64,000 bases of DNA from Paenibacillus wynnii (GTDB taxonomy: Bacteria > Bacillota > Bacilli > Paenibacillales > Paenibacillaceae). Position 1 is the stretch's first letter. Each line of letters starts with the position of its first letter. This document shows positions 1 to 8,395 of this stretch, in pieces. The notes under the pieces are model-generated. The model was not told where the DNA came from and made no database searches. It saw only the letters and a program-made list of their open reading frames with translations. A program made the translations under genes and the position numbers. The DNA lies in NCBI RefSeq assembly GCF_000757885.1, contig NZ_JQCR01000003.1, positions 2,356,001 to 2,420,000 on the forward strand. The letters run 5' to 3'.

Positions 1-208
1 CATAGAGTGCAAATAAATCAACGGATACGATCTGCTTTTGATCCAAAAATAAGGAAATCCCATAGACACCGGTTATGATCAAGACTAGAAATATCAACGA
101 GATCAAAGCCAGCTTATCCCGCACAATTTCCCGCCAAATAATCCTCCAGCTCGAGGGGCTTCTGTCTGTATCCAGCCTCATAGTTGTTTCAACACCTAGC
201 TTTGCCAC
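1..208 (-). CDS. Peptide ABC transporter permease, OppC-like (N-terminal 69 codons only)
   Basis: This is the start of a second membrane permease of a peptide/nickel ABC importer; the rest lies beyond the left edge. The visible part has a polar N-terminus, a W-R-x-I-W-R-E-I-V-R-D-K pre-helix motif typical of OppC/DppC proteins, and a first membrane helix at about residues 30-50. It starts 33 bp downstream of the OppB-like gene on the same strand, which is the usual B-C order. I chose GTG at 208 because GGAGGTGA lies just upstream; an in-frame ATG at 223 is the alternative. The substrate cannot be told from this fragment. Confidence 0.8.
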   Translation of the reverse strand, partial: MAKLGVETTMRLDTDRSPSSWRIIWREIVRDKLALISLIFLVLIITGVYGISLFLDQKQIVSVDLFALY

Positions 209-241
209 TGCAATCACCTCCATGTGTTCCGCTTCTAGTTC

Positions 242-1204
242 TTATTTAATTCGGATCCGAGGATCAACGATGCTTAAGATAATGTCCGACAGCAAGGCGC
301 CAAGAATGGATGCAATCCCATACAAAAGCACAAGTGCCGTAACTACGCTGAAATCTCGAATGGTTATGGAGCTTAGGAACAATGTCCCCATTCCTGGATA
401 ACTGAAAATACTCTCCACAAAGATGGTACCTCCAATTAACCCGGTGATTTCATAACCAAAAAACGCAGCTATAGGAAGTAAAGAGTTCCGTAATATATGA
501 CGATTATAGACTCTCGACTCCGAGGCACCTTTGGCCCGGGCGGTTAGAATATAGTCTTTTTGCTTCGTATCAATAATTTCATTCCGTAAATATTGAACGG
601 TGCCAACGGTTGAGATTAGAGCAATGGATATAGCAGGCAGCAGCAAGTGAAAAAATTTACTTATCATGTAGCTTAAACTTCCCGGCACCTTACCCGGACC
701 TACGCTTCCTCCCGTTGGGAACCACTGAAAATGGAATCCGAACACCCATAGCATTAATAAGGAAAAAATAAACAACGGAGCGGCGAATCCAAGGTAGGTA
801 TAGCCTGTAATCAAACGATCTAACCATGTATCGTTAAACCGACCGCTAATAATCCCCAGAGGAATAGCAATCAGATAAATAAGAATGAGCGTGACCACAG
901 ACAGCCAGACCGTATTCATCAGCCGTTGACCGATCAGCTCCGATACCGGCATTTTGAAGCGAAAGGATTGACCAAAGTCCCCTTGAATCGCATTGCTTAT
1001 CCAATCCCAATATTGTATATACCATGGATTATTTAACCCTAGCTTTTCCCTCATAGCATCCAGTGCGGCTGGGTCAATGCTGGGATCGAGCAATCCTGTT
1101 AGGGCATCCCCCGGCATTGCCTTGGCCATAAGAAAAACCAGAAGACTTAATACAAATATTTGCGGGATCATAATCATAATTCGGCGTACAATTATCTTCC
1201 ACAT
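242..1204 (-). CDS. Peptide ABC transporter permease, OppB/AppB-like
   Basis: Integral membrane subunit of a peptide-type ABC importer; with an OppC partner it forms the substrate channel. The 320-residue protein opens with the W-K-x-I-V-R-R-I helix found in DppB/OppB permeases and has about six membrane helices. The cytoplasmic coupling loop, including A-R-A-K-G-A-S-E-S, lies near residue 220 (EAA-type motif), followed by the conserved N-S-L-L-P. The ATG at 1204 has AAAGG upstream. The gene follows the two ATPase genes by 4 bp, so all four genes are one operon. No substrate-binding lipoprotein gene lies among them; it may be past the left edge. In B. subtilis app the order is appD-appF-appA-appB-appC. 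Confidence 0.9.
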   Translation of the reverse strand: MWKIIVRRIMIMIPQIFVLSLLVFLMAKAMPGDALTGLLDPSIDPAALDAMREKLGLNNPWYIQYWDWISNAIQGDFGQSFRFKMPVSELIGQRLMNTVWLSVVTLILIYLIAIPLGIISGRFNDTWLDRLITGYTYLGFAAPLFIFSLLMLWVFGFHFQWFPTGGSVGPGKVPGSLSYMISKFFHLLLPAISIALISTVGTVQYLRNEIIDTKQKDYILTARAKGASESRVYNRHILRNSLLPIAAFFGYEITGLIGGTIFVESIFSYPGMGTLFLSSITIRDFSVVTALVLLYGIASILGALLSDIILSIVDPRIRIK

Positions 1205-1208
1205 AGGC

Positions 1209-2144
1209 TCAACCTTTCTCGGGCAATGCCACCAGATGAGTGTCAGAAATGGCTTTTAAGGAGTAGGCCAATCCTTCTTCATCAAAATAATCCCGGTAGG
1301 CTTGCTCATACTCAATACGTACAGACTTTCGAAATTGCGTCTGCTTTTCACGCTGTAGGGGATCGATGTCAGGTATGGCTGCTAGAAGACGTTTGGTATA
1401 AATATGCTGTGGATTGTTAAAAATATCCTTAGCTGTCCCCTGCTCCACATGGCGCCCTTTATACATGATTCCAATGTGATCACACATATGCCGGATAATG
1501 CCGAGATCATGGCTGATAAAGAGATAGGTAAGCTTCAAGTCCTTTTGAATATCCTGCATAAAATTCAGGACCTGAGCCTGCACCGAGACATCCAACGCGG
1601 AGACCGGTTCATCTGCAATGATAAGTTTGGGCTTCAGAGCAATAGCTCTGGCAATGCCGATCCGCTGTCGCTGTCCTCCTGAGAATTCGTGCGGATATTT
1701 ATAAATATTCTCGGGGCTTAAGCCAACCTGCAAAAGCAGCTCCTGCACCTTGCGTTTTTCCTCCCCGGGAGATAACCTTTCAAAATTCCGCAGCGGCTCA
1801 GCAATAATATCCAACACACGCTTCTTAGGATTCAAGGAAGAGTACGGGTCCTGAAAAATCATTTGAATATCCTTGCGGACATTTCTTTGTTTCCTTACCC
1901 CTTTAAGAGCCAAATCCTGCCCTTCAAAAATAACACTGCCGGCAGAAATAGAATTCAGCCCAATAATGGCTCGGCCCGTTGTTGTTTTGCCGGAACCTGA
2001 TTCTCCTACCAACCCATAGGTCTGCCCTGGCTCAATCGTGAAGCTGACATTGTCTACCGCCTTGACCTCTCCAACATCCCTGTGGAATAGCCCCCCTCGT
2101 ATTGGAAAATGAACCTTTAGATCTCTAACTTCAAGAAGTCCCAT
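1209..2144 (-). CDS. Peptide ABC transporter ATP-binding protein, OppF/AppF-like
   Basis: One of two ATPases that power peptide import at the inner face of the membrane. The 311-residue protein has a Walker A motif (GESGSGKT, about 48-55), a Q-loop near 98, the signature SGGQRQR (about 155-161), Walker B LIIADEP (about 175-181) and the H-loop in ISHDLG. The C-terminal part has the oligopeptide-transporter extension. The start ATG at 2144 has GAGGAGG just upstream and overlaps the end of the preceding ATPase gene by 14 bp, so the two are probably translationally coupled. Family assignment is firm; the substrate (oligopeptide, dipeptide or other) is not. Confidence 0.92.
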   Translation of the reverse strand: MGLLEVRDLKVHFPIRGGLFHRDVGEVKAVDNVSFTIEPGQTYGLVGESGSGKTTTGRAIIGLNSISAGSVIFEGQDLALKGVRKQRNVRKDIQMIFQDPYSSLNPKKRVLDIIAEPLRNFERLSPGEEKRKVQELLLQVGLSPENIYKYPHEFSGGQRQRIGIARAIALKPKLIIADEPVSALDVSVQAQVLNFMQDIQKDLKLTYLFISHDLGIIRHMCDHIGIMYKGRHVEQGTAKDIFNNPQHIYTKRLLAAIPDIDPLQREKQTQFRKSVRIEYEQAYRDYFDEEGLAYSLKAISDTHLVALPEKG

Positions 2145-3147
2145 GGGTGTGTACCTCCTCAGTCCGTTCAGGAAAGTGAAAATTCTTGTAGCAACTGCAG
2201 CGTACGAAATGACCTGGAGCTACTTCATGCAGCTTCGGATCATCCTCATGCTCCGAGGGTGCAATCCAAGGGATACGAGCAGCGAAACGACAGCCCGCGC
2301 GAGGAAGATTTTGCAGAGAAGGAACCATTCCCTGAATGACATGCAATCTGGACTTCTCCTCCTTGACCGTAGGTATTGAGTTTAATAAAGACCGAGTATA
2401 AGGGTGCTTTGCACGGGAAGTTAGCGTGTATATATCTGCGATTTCAACAATTTGCCCGGCATACATTACCGCAACACGGTCAGCCATCTCGCTAACCACG
2501 CCTAAATCATGTGTAATTAAAATAATTCCGGCTTCGATATCGTCCTTCAGGTGTTTGATCAGCTCGAGAATCTGCAATTGGATGGTCACATCAAGCGCCG
2601 TAGTCGGCTCATCCGCGATTAACAGCTTGGGCTCGTTGGCGATAGCAATGGCTATAACTACCCGCTGCCTCATTCCTCCGGACAATTCATGGGGGTACTG
2701 CTGATATGTATGATCAGGCCGGGGAATCCCCACCTTTGACAACAAATCGAGGACTTTCTCTTTCCTTTGTTTCTTAGAGAGCTTGGAATCATGTAGGATC
2801 AGTGCTTCTTCAATCTGGGCGCCGACGATCATTAATGGGTTTAGTGCAGATAAGGGGTCTTGAAAAATCATCGACATTTCATTCCCGCGCAGCTTATTTA
2901 AGGCGGCAGAAGGCATACCCACAATATCCTTCCCCTTGTAATAGATATGTCCGTCAATGTTAGCCCTGGTGTGCAACCCCATAATCGAAAAGGCAAGTGC
3001 ACTCTTCCCTGACCCAGACTCCCCGACTATAGCTAAAATCTCATTTTTTCGAACGGTCAGCGTAACATCGTCAACTGCAGCATAATAATGATCAGCAATT
3101 CTAAATGAAGTGCTTAAATTCTTGATCTCCAGAAGCTCTTCTCTCAA
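2131..3147 (-). CDS. Peptide ABC transporter ATP-binding protein, OppD/DppD-like
   Basis: First gene of the transporter operon and the second ATPase of the importer. It has Walker A (GESGSGKS, about 43-50), signature SGGMRQR (about 156-162) and Walker B LLIADEP (about 175-181). The family usually carries four cysteines near the C-terminus (R-C-P type) that can bind an iron-sulfur cluster. Here Cys287 and Cys318 remain (plus Cys320), but the R-C-P cysteine is Ile293 and the third is absent. The start is read as TTG at 3147 behind AAGGATG. A weak candidate -10 (TATACT on the minus strand, 3227-3232) lies 80 bp upstream without a convincing -35. Confidence 0.9.
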   Translation of the reverse strand: MREELLEIKNLSTSFRIADHYYAAVDDVTLTVRKNEILAIVGESGSGKSALAFSIMGLHTRANIDGHIYYKGKDIVGMPSAALNKLRGNEMSMIFQDPLSALNPLMIVGAQIEEALILHDSKLSKKQRKEKVLDLLSKVGIPRPDHTYQQYPHELSGGMRQRVVIAIAIANEPKLLIADEPTTALDVTIQLQILELIKHLKDDIEAGIILITHDLGVVSEMADRVAVMYAGQIVEIADIYTLTSRAKHPYTRSLLNSIPTVKEEKSRLHVIQGMVPSLQNLPRAGCRFAARIPWIAPSEHEDDPKLHEVAPGHFVRCSCYKNFHFPERTEEVHTHGTS

Positions 3148-3396
3148 ATTTCATCATCCTTACCGAAGCAGAATTTCAAAACCCGCATGAATCTATGAAG
3201 ATTCAGCAAATTTCGATAAAATAATTAGTATAATGTCACATTACCTCACGCATTCAGTTGCCTTATTATTCCTTATATGTTTTTTGAAAGGGTAATAGAC
3301 TTGCTTAGTAGTTCATTTTAATTAACTTATGGTAAATTATCAATCTTTTTACTTAAAAATATTTGTTCTAGTGTAAATATAGTTAACATACAGGAT

Positions 3397-3421
3397 AAAA
3401 AAAAGCGGCCCTTAGGCCGCT
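3397..3421 (-). terminator. Rho-independent terminator of rarA
   Basis: A 7-bp GC-rich stem (AGCGGCC/GGCCGCT, loop of four) is followed on the minus strand by eight T residues, 58 bp past the rarA stop. The rest of the 331-bp gap 3148-3478 is AT-rich and holds the presumed promoter of the peptide transporter operon; I see no gene in it. Confidence 0.85.
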
Positions 3422-3478
3422 ATCTACAATTGTAAATATATTCTATTACCCGTCTCGGCACGGATGAAACCTAGATAT

Positions 3479-4783
3479 TTAAGGCTCCCGACGAAGCCCT
3501 TGATTATGACGGATCTTGCTTTCATTCCCCTGTTCGGTAGCTTGATAAAAGACCCTCCGGGAAATGGCTTTAGGTAAATAATCCTGCTTCACATAATGAC
3601 CGGGGAAATCATGCGGATACTGATAGCCGGCATGTCCCAATACACTCGCTCCCTTGTAGTGCGTATCACGTAAATGCAGTGGAACCTCTGCCGATTTAAT
3701 TTCTTCGATACTTGCCATAGCCCTGGAAATAGCCGTGACTACAGCGTTAGACTTTGGACTTTCCACTGCAAAAAGAATAGCTTGTACGATATTCAGCCTC
3801 GCCTCGGGCCAACCGTTATTCCGGTAAGCATCAAGTGCACTAACTGCCTGAACCATAGCCTGAGGATTGGCAAGCCCGATATCTTCACTGCTGGCTGCGA
3901 TTAATCGCCGGATGAAGGTCATCGGATCCATACCTAACTTTTCCACTGCATACAAGAACCAGAATAGAGCAGCGTCGCTAGAGCCACGAATGCTTTTATG
4001 AAAAGCGGACAACACATCATACTGCGTGGATTCATCCGCTTTGACAATCGGCCGCCGAATAGACTCCTCCGCTACCTCCAGCGTAATATGCACACTTCCA
4101 TCACTTAATGGTGCTGTTGTGAGTGCAGCCAGTTCCAGCGCGTTCAGCGCACGACGAATATCCCCGTTAGCCATCGATGCGATATGCATCAAAGCTTCCT
4201 CATCCACTCGCAGGTCCATAAAACCCAGCCCTTTATCCTTATCCGCCAGTGCTCTCCTCATCGCAATCAGGCTGTGTTCACTCGTAAGCGACTCCAGCTG
4301 AAACAGCGTGGAACGACTCAATAAGGCCCCGTTAACGTAGTGGAACGGATTCTCCGTAGTAGCCCCGATAAATATAATGGTGCCTTTCTCTACGGCTGGC
4401 AGTAAGGCATCCTGACGGGAGCTGTTAAAACGGTGCACCTCATCCAGAAATAAGATGGTTTTGGAGCCGTATAGAGATTTGTTCGTTTGAGCCCGCTCTA
4501 TAACTTCTCTTACATCCTTGACGGAGGCTTCCACCGCATTGAGACGGACAAACTCGGCCTTGGTATGATGCGAGATAATATGAGCAAGTGTTGTTTTGCC
4601 GCAGCCCGGCGGGCCATATAAAAGAATAGAAGATACTTGATCGGCCTCAATGGCTCTTCGAAGCAGCTTGCCACGGCCTATAATAAGCTCCTGACCAATA
4701 TATTCATCGAGATTGACCGGGCGCATCCGATCCGCAAGCAGCCGGCCGCCGCCCATATCTTCCCCTAAAGAGAATAAATCCAT
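3479..4783 (-). CDS. rarA: Replication-associated recombination protein A (AAA+ ATPase)
   Basis: RarA/MgsA is a clamp-loader-like AAA+ ATPase that acts at stalled replication forks. The 434-residue protein has Walker A GPPGCGKT (about 57-64), Walker B ILFLDEVH (110-117), a sensor-1 ATTENP, and the C-terminal tetramerisation part ending in R-D-x-H-Y-K-G-A and Y-x-Y-P-H-D. The length is close to B. subtilis YrvN (RarA). The start ATG at 4783 is preceded by AAGGAAG. In B. subtilis the gene sits beside tcdA-aspS-hisS, which are 5 kb away here, so two accessory genes (helD-like and a purine permease) separate the pair. Its terminator is at 3397-3421. Confidence 0.95.
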   Translation of the reverse strand: MDLFSLGEDMGGGRLLADRMRPVNLDEYIGQELIIGRGKLLRRAIEADQVSSILLYGPPGCGKTTLAHIISHHTKAEFVRLNAVEASVKDVREVIERAQTNKSLYGSKTILFLDEVHRFNSSRQDALLPAVEKGTIIFIGATTENPFHYVNGALLSRSTLFQLESLTSEHSLIAMRRALADKDKGLGFMDLRVDEEALMHIASMANGDIRRALNALELAALTTAPLSDGSVHITLEVAEESIRRPIVKADESTQYDVLSAFHKSIRGSSDAALFWFLYAVEKLGMDPMTFIRRLIAASSEDIGLANPQAMVQAVSALDAYRNNGWPEARLNIVQAILFAVESPKSNAVVTAISRAMASIEEIKSAEVPLHLRDTHYKGASVLGHAGYQYPHDFPGHYVKQDYLPKAISRRVFYQATEQGNESKIRHNQGLRREP

Positions 4784-4841
4784 GTTTTCACTTCCTTGCT
4801 GTATTTACGAATATCAAATATATATTATACAGGGAAAACTT

Positions 4842-4882
4842 AAAAAGAGCATGGCCTCGTCAACGGACGATGCCATGCTCTT
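4842..4882 (-). terminator. Terminator of the CD3324-type regulator gene
   Basis: An 11-bp perfect stem (AAGAGCATGGC and its complement, 4845-4855/4872-4882) with a T5 run on the minus strand lies 14 bp after the stop of the gene ending at 4896. Confidence 0.85.
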
Positions 4883-4895
4883 TCTCAAAGGCCAG

Positions 4896-5177
4896 CTAGC
4901 GATTTAGTGCCAACCGCATTTTTGAGATAATTTTACGGAGGCTTTCCTCCGACAAATGATATTTCTGTTGCAGCTCCGGTAGAGAGTTCCCGCTCCGATA
5001 TGAGCAGAAAATCTCTTCATTGCGATCAGCGATTTCCTTACGCGAGCCACTGTTTTCGCCCCATTTTACTCTTTGCTCACTTTTTCTCGGGATGTATAAT
5101 AATTCACCCTGGATGTATCCCTGAAGCTCTTCGAGCAGGCCAGGGGGAAGCACATCCTTTCCGTTTACGTAACTCAC
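4896..5177 (-). CDS. Small Mor/CD3324-type putative DNA-binding protein
   Basis: A 93-residue protein resembling the CD3324/Mor-activator family of small Firmicutes proteins. The N-terminal half (K-D-V-L-P-P-G-L-L-E-E-L-Q-G-Y-I-Q-G-E) matches the family's helical domain with a Y-I-P-R-K segment. The C-terminal half (about 50-90) reads as a helix-turn-helix with L-P-E-L-Q-Q-K-Y-H-L-S-E-E-S. The GTG start at 5177 has AAGGAGG 8-9 bp upstream. A promoter (5296-5324) and a short overlapping reading frame (5104-5244) precede it. The target is unknown; a regulatory role is inferred from the fold only. Confidence 0.8.
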   Translation of the reverse strand: MSYVNGKDVLPPGLLEELQGYIQGELLYIPRKSEQRVKWGENSGSRKEIADRNEEIFCSYRSGNSLPELQQKYHLSEESLRKIISKMRLALNR

Positions 5178-5295
5178 GTTGCGTTTCCTCCTTCAACAGG
5201 TGTGTCCCTTTATGTCCGTCAACTGCATAGTTTGCAATATCCACGTCACCTGCCTCCTTTCTCAGCTTCATATTTTTGGTAAAAACCGTAATCTT

Positions 5296-5324
5296 ATTAT
5301 ATTAAACCCTTTGGTCAGCGTCTA
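5296..5324 (-). promoter_or_regulatory. Candidate SigA promoter of the CD3324-type gene
   Basis: On the minus strand, TAGACG and TATAAT are separated by exactly 17 bp. The predicted start of transcription is near 5288, about 110 nt before the GTG start of the regulator gene. Confidence 0.6.
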
Positions 5325-5336
5325 TATTTGGCAATA

Positions 5337-5356
5337 AGGAGGCCTTTCGGCCTCCT
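5337..5356 (-). terminator. GC-rich hairpin after the toxin relic
   Basis: AGGAGGCC/GGCCTCCT closes an 8-bp stem with a TTTC loop. On the minus strand it lies just after the short relic frame and before the promoter at 5296-5324. The T-run is poor (TTATTG), so termination may be weak. Confidence 0.5.
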
Positions 5357-5377
5357 CCGTTTAAGCGGGTATCCGTC

Positions 5378-5410
5378 TTAGACGGATACCACCTCGTATA
5401 CTGAAATCAT
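5378..5410 (-). pseudogene. Truncated relic of a holin-like type I toxin gene
   Basis: On the minus strand a very strong ribosome site (AAGGAGG) precedes an ATG that opens a frame reading M-I-S-V-Y-E-V-V-S-V and then stops. The start and the Val-Tyr-Glu opening are typical of the 30-35 residue putative holin-like toxins of Bacillales, which continue with a hydrophobic helix that is missing here. Upstream, AAGTGT/ACACTT (5431-5456) forms a leader hairpin. The stop lies in the loop of a perfect 10-bp hairpin (5368-5377/5381-5390). I infer a deletion that joined the toxin start to its terminator. Assignment rests on recall of the family, not on a search. Confidence 0.4.
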
Positions 5411-5600
5411 CTCAATCAGCCTCCTTCCAGAAGTGTTCTCGCCCGGCCGGACACTTATTATTAAGCCATAGGTACGGGGGAGTTACAAGTTCAAAAACAG
5501 TTATAACTGTTCTCCACCATACATTCTGGGCGGTTTAAGGTTGGGGAAAGCTGGCTTACCATACAAGGCAGCACAGTAACAGTTGGATTATAAATAAATA

Positions 5601-5670
5601 GCTGCATTTTGTGCATTTATTTAAGGTCATATCCCCCGATATGCACCTTTAGTTGTACTTTATGCACTTA
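5601..5670. repeat. Diverged inverted-repeat element, copy 1
   Basis: Two imperfectly complementary arms of about 23 bp (near 5601-5623 and 5648-5670) carry the motif T-G-C-A-(T)n-G-T-x-C-A. They flank a short centre containing CCCCCGAT. The arms resemble those of the better-preserved element at 5711-5784, which suggests one repeat family. Confidence 0.45.
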
Positions 5671-5710
5671 AAATCAGCCAGAGGGCGGCTTTTTAAGAAA
5701 TATACGAGAT

Positions 5711-5784
5711 ATAGTTGCACATTGTACAACTAAACCTCCATAAGGGCTAAAACACTCCAATTTAGTTGTACAATGTGCAATTAT
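5711..5784. repeat. Inverted-repeat (REP/MITE-like) element, copy 2
   Basis: Two 24-bp arms, 5711-5734 and 5761-5784, are complementary at 23 of 24 positions and surround a 26-bp centre. Each arm carries TTGCACATTGTACAACTAAA or its complement. The unit could fold as a long hairpin in RNA or as a cruciform. There is no open frame. The remainder of 5785-5890 is AT-rich with nothing recognisable. Confidence 0.7.
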
Positions 5785-5891
5785 TTTGAAAAATACACTA
5801 AGTCAAAGTTGCTTTGATATTTTTTTGCACAATTTGATAGGAATTTTGAGTACTAAGATAAGCCTTTAATTATTAATTTGTGATTCGCTGC

Positions 5892-5936
5892 AAAAAAAAG
5901 AACAGGGAATTCGGTTCACACCAAATGCCCTATTCT
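5892..5936 (-). terminator. Terminator of the helD-like gene
   Basis: On the minus strand AGAATAGGG pairs with CCCTGTTCT, and an inner ATTTGGT/ACCGAAT helix extends the stem. It is followed by T8. It lies about 110 bp past the stop at 6050. Confidence 0.8.
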
Positions 5937-6049
5937 CATAGAGGTTACTTGTAGACTTGTTACGTACTTACCTACTGATTACCTTACTCTTACCCTACTA
6001 GCTACTTTGCTGATACTTTACTGCAACTAAGAAGGTTTAATACGCGCCT

Positions 6050-8242
6050 CTACCGGGCTTCTTCCACAGGCCACCCTGTAGCAGTCTCTACCGCCAGTGC
6101 AGCGGACTCTAAGTATGTTGGCAGCTTTCCGCCTTGCAGCAGCCACAACTCGTGGAGCGCACGCGTACAGCCCACATACATCAACTTAGCATCCCATGCA
6201 GTATCACCATAATGCTTCAAGTCAGCATCGGCCACAATTACGGCGTCAAACTCCAGACCTTTGGACAAGTACAGGGGAAGAACCGACAGCCCTCCCTTAT
6301 ACTCAGTCATGCTGCCATCGATGAGATTGATATCATCGAAGTACTCCGTGAGTCTGGCATGCAGCTCCTCTGCATCCTTAAGGCTGCGTGTAAGCACAGC
6401 TACCGTTCGATACTCCCGGGTTGAAAGCATCTTAAGCGCAGAAGTTATATCCTCCATGCGACCTTCCTCTGCCGAACCCTCTCGATAGGGAATCAATCGT
6501 ACTGGATTACCGCTGCGGAATACAGGTACCGCCAGTAATGGACTGCCCACTCCAGCAGACAATATGCCATTGGCGAAATCAATAATCTCCATGGTGGAGC
6601 GGTAGCTTCGTGTAAGAGAATGATAGGCTGTATGCTCGGGAGCAAACAGGGACTGCATCTCTTCCCATGCATGGACACCCTTGTAGGCATGTATACCTTG
6701 CGATAAATCACCCAGGATTGTGAAGGAATGACCTCGCACAAATAGATCCAGCACCGCAATTTGAAAGGGCGAGAAATCCTGGGCTTCATCGATCACGATA
6801 TGATCAAATTTGATTACATCGTCATTTCCGAATAACAGATAATGAATATATAATAGCGGCGGCAGATCCTCTTCACGCAGATTCCCCTTTTTAAGATCTC
6901 CTCGGGTCTCCTTCAAGACGCTTGCCGGAATAATTGCCGGGGGTTCAGCAGACCAATCTTCCGGTGTTTTAACCGCCCGAAAAATTTGCTTGTAGATGGT
7001 CAACGGGACGTATTTAGGCCATTTACTACTATATGCTTTTTCACGCTGTGCTCCCATCTTCTTGCGATCCTTAAGGATGGATGCCGATGAGCATTTTTTC
7101 AGTTCCATTTCAATCCAGCGGTGAATCCGGGCCATTACACGCTCTTTGCGTTTAGCAGGAGGATAAGGGCTGTACTCCTCGTTATGCCAATGCAATATGG
7201 TTGCCCGCCTCAGAACTGCACCTTCCCACGGAGAGAAGTCTCCTTCAGGAACAGCGCTGTCTTCAAGCAGCTTCACACTGGATTCTATGATCTCCATTAG
7301 CAGTGTGGAACCTTTGAACCGACCCGGTGTCTCATCTGTGATTTCAGGCAAGGCACCGGATGCCTCAAACCAACGGTTCAGCGTTTCTGCAGCATCCTGA
7401 TGTGCCAGCGTTAGACCGAGTACATTGGACGCCCAGTCAGGAAAGGTACTTTGCATAATATTTCCTACTCCGAGCTCCGGCAGTACATCCGAAATATAAT
7501 CAAGAAACATCCGATTTGGAGCAAAAATAATCATTCTCTCTGCCAATACCTGTTCTTTATACTGATAAAGTAAGTAAGCTAGGCGGTGCAAAGCTACGGT
7601 TGTTTTCCCACTCCCGGCAACACCTTGAATGATTAACGCAGTGTTCTTGGCAGCCCGGATAATCTTATCTTGCTCTTCTTGAATAGTGGAGACAATATCC
7701 CGCAGACGGTTGTCTTTGTTTTCACCCAAACGATAGACTAGGAACTCATCAGACACTGCTGGGGCATCACTTTCCCGGTTAAAAGTATCCGCTACCCGCT
7801 CCAGAATTTGTTTGCGGATAACCACGTTTCGTTTCAGGTAGACCAGCCCTTCAATTAGGCCGTCGGGGGCATCATAGGAAGCAGGTTCTGTCCCTCCTGT
7901 AAACGAATAGAACAGGCTTGCTACCGGTGCACGCCAGTCAATCACCAGCGGACGGTCACTTACCTGTTCGCGATCTACACCGATTTTGCCAATATAAAGC
8001 GCCTTGCGTCCATCCTCATCACTGCCTTGAAAATCAAGCCGTCCAAAATAGGGCTCCTGCCTAAGCTTCGCCAGGTCTTTGCGCCTTTGATCCCGGGAAG
8101 CTTCGAGTGCCTGCTCCGTATAATCATGCCCGGTATAGACCGGGGTTGCACGGAGTTTCTCAAGGACACTGTCAATTTCCGTTAGCGCTCCGTTCAGCCT
8201 GTCTTCTTCCTCTTGATAGGCACTTTGAAAGTTGTCCTCCAA
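6050..8242 (-). CDS. helD: HelD-like RNA polymerase recycling ATPase (UvrD/Rep superfamily)
   Basis: HelD binds stalled or post-termination RNA polymerase and uses ATP-driven movement to release nucleic acid, freeing the enzyme for re-use. The 730-residue protein shows the family layout: an N-terminal antiparallel coiled-coil arm (about 1-65) that enters the polymerase secondary channel; a segment with I-D-W-R-A-P (101-106); Walker A GVAGSGKT (207-214) after Q-E-E-Q-D; a Walker B/motif II V-I-D-E-A-Q-D-F; and a C-terminal UvrD-like half with T-R-S-Y-R-S-T and S-K-G-L-E-F-D-A. The start is TTG at 8242, with AGGAGG 9 bp upstream. It is monocistronic, with a terminator at 5892-5936. Length is close to B. 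subtilis HelD (774 residues). Confidence 0.9.
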   Translation of the reverse strand: MEDNFQSAYQEEEDRLNGALTEIDSVLEKLRATPVYTGHDYTEQALEASRDQRRKDLAKLRQEPYFGRLDFQGSDEDGRKALYIGKIGVDREQVSDRPLVIDWRAPVASLFYSFTGGTEPASYDAPDGLIEGLVYLKRNVVIRKQILERVADTFNRESDAPAVSDEFLVYRLGENKDNRLRDIVSTIQEEQDKIIRAAKNTALIIQGVAGSGKTTVALHRLAYLLYQYKEQVLAERMIIFAPNRMFLDYISDVLPELGVGNIMQSTFPDWASNVLGLTLAHQDAAETLNRWFEASGALPEITDETPGRFKGSTLLMEIIESSVKLLEDSAVPEGDFSPWEGAVLRRATILHWHNEEYSPYPPAKRKERVMARIHRWIEMELKKCSSASILKDRKKMGAQREKAYSSKWPKYVPLTIYKQIFRAVKTPEDWSAEPPAIIPASVLKETRGDLKKGNLREEDLPPLLYIHYLLFGNDDVIKFDHIVIDEAQDFSPFQIAVLDLFVRGHSFTILGDLSQGIHAYKGVHAWEEMQSLFAPEHTAYHSLTRSYRSTMEIIDFANGILSAGVGSPLLAVPVFRSGNPVRLIPYREGSAEEGRMEDITSALKMLSTREYRTVAVLTRSLKDAEELHARLTEYFDDINLIDGSMTEYKGGLSVLPLYLSKGLEFDAVIVADADLKHYGDTAWDAKLMYVGCTRALHELWLLQGGKLPTYLESAALAVETATGWPVEEAR

Positions 8243-8395
8243 TTTCAGTTACCTCCTAAAAGTTATGTTAGCTTAAGCTTCTGTGAGTTCTCTTCGTACA
8301 AAACTCGCTTCGAAAGCATCGGCATATCCCCTTTATCCTTGGAACAAAAAGGATTCTCATTGTAGCATAGGAAGAAGACAAATGCGAATATAACT

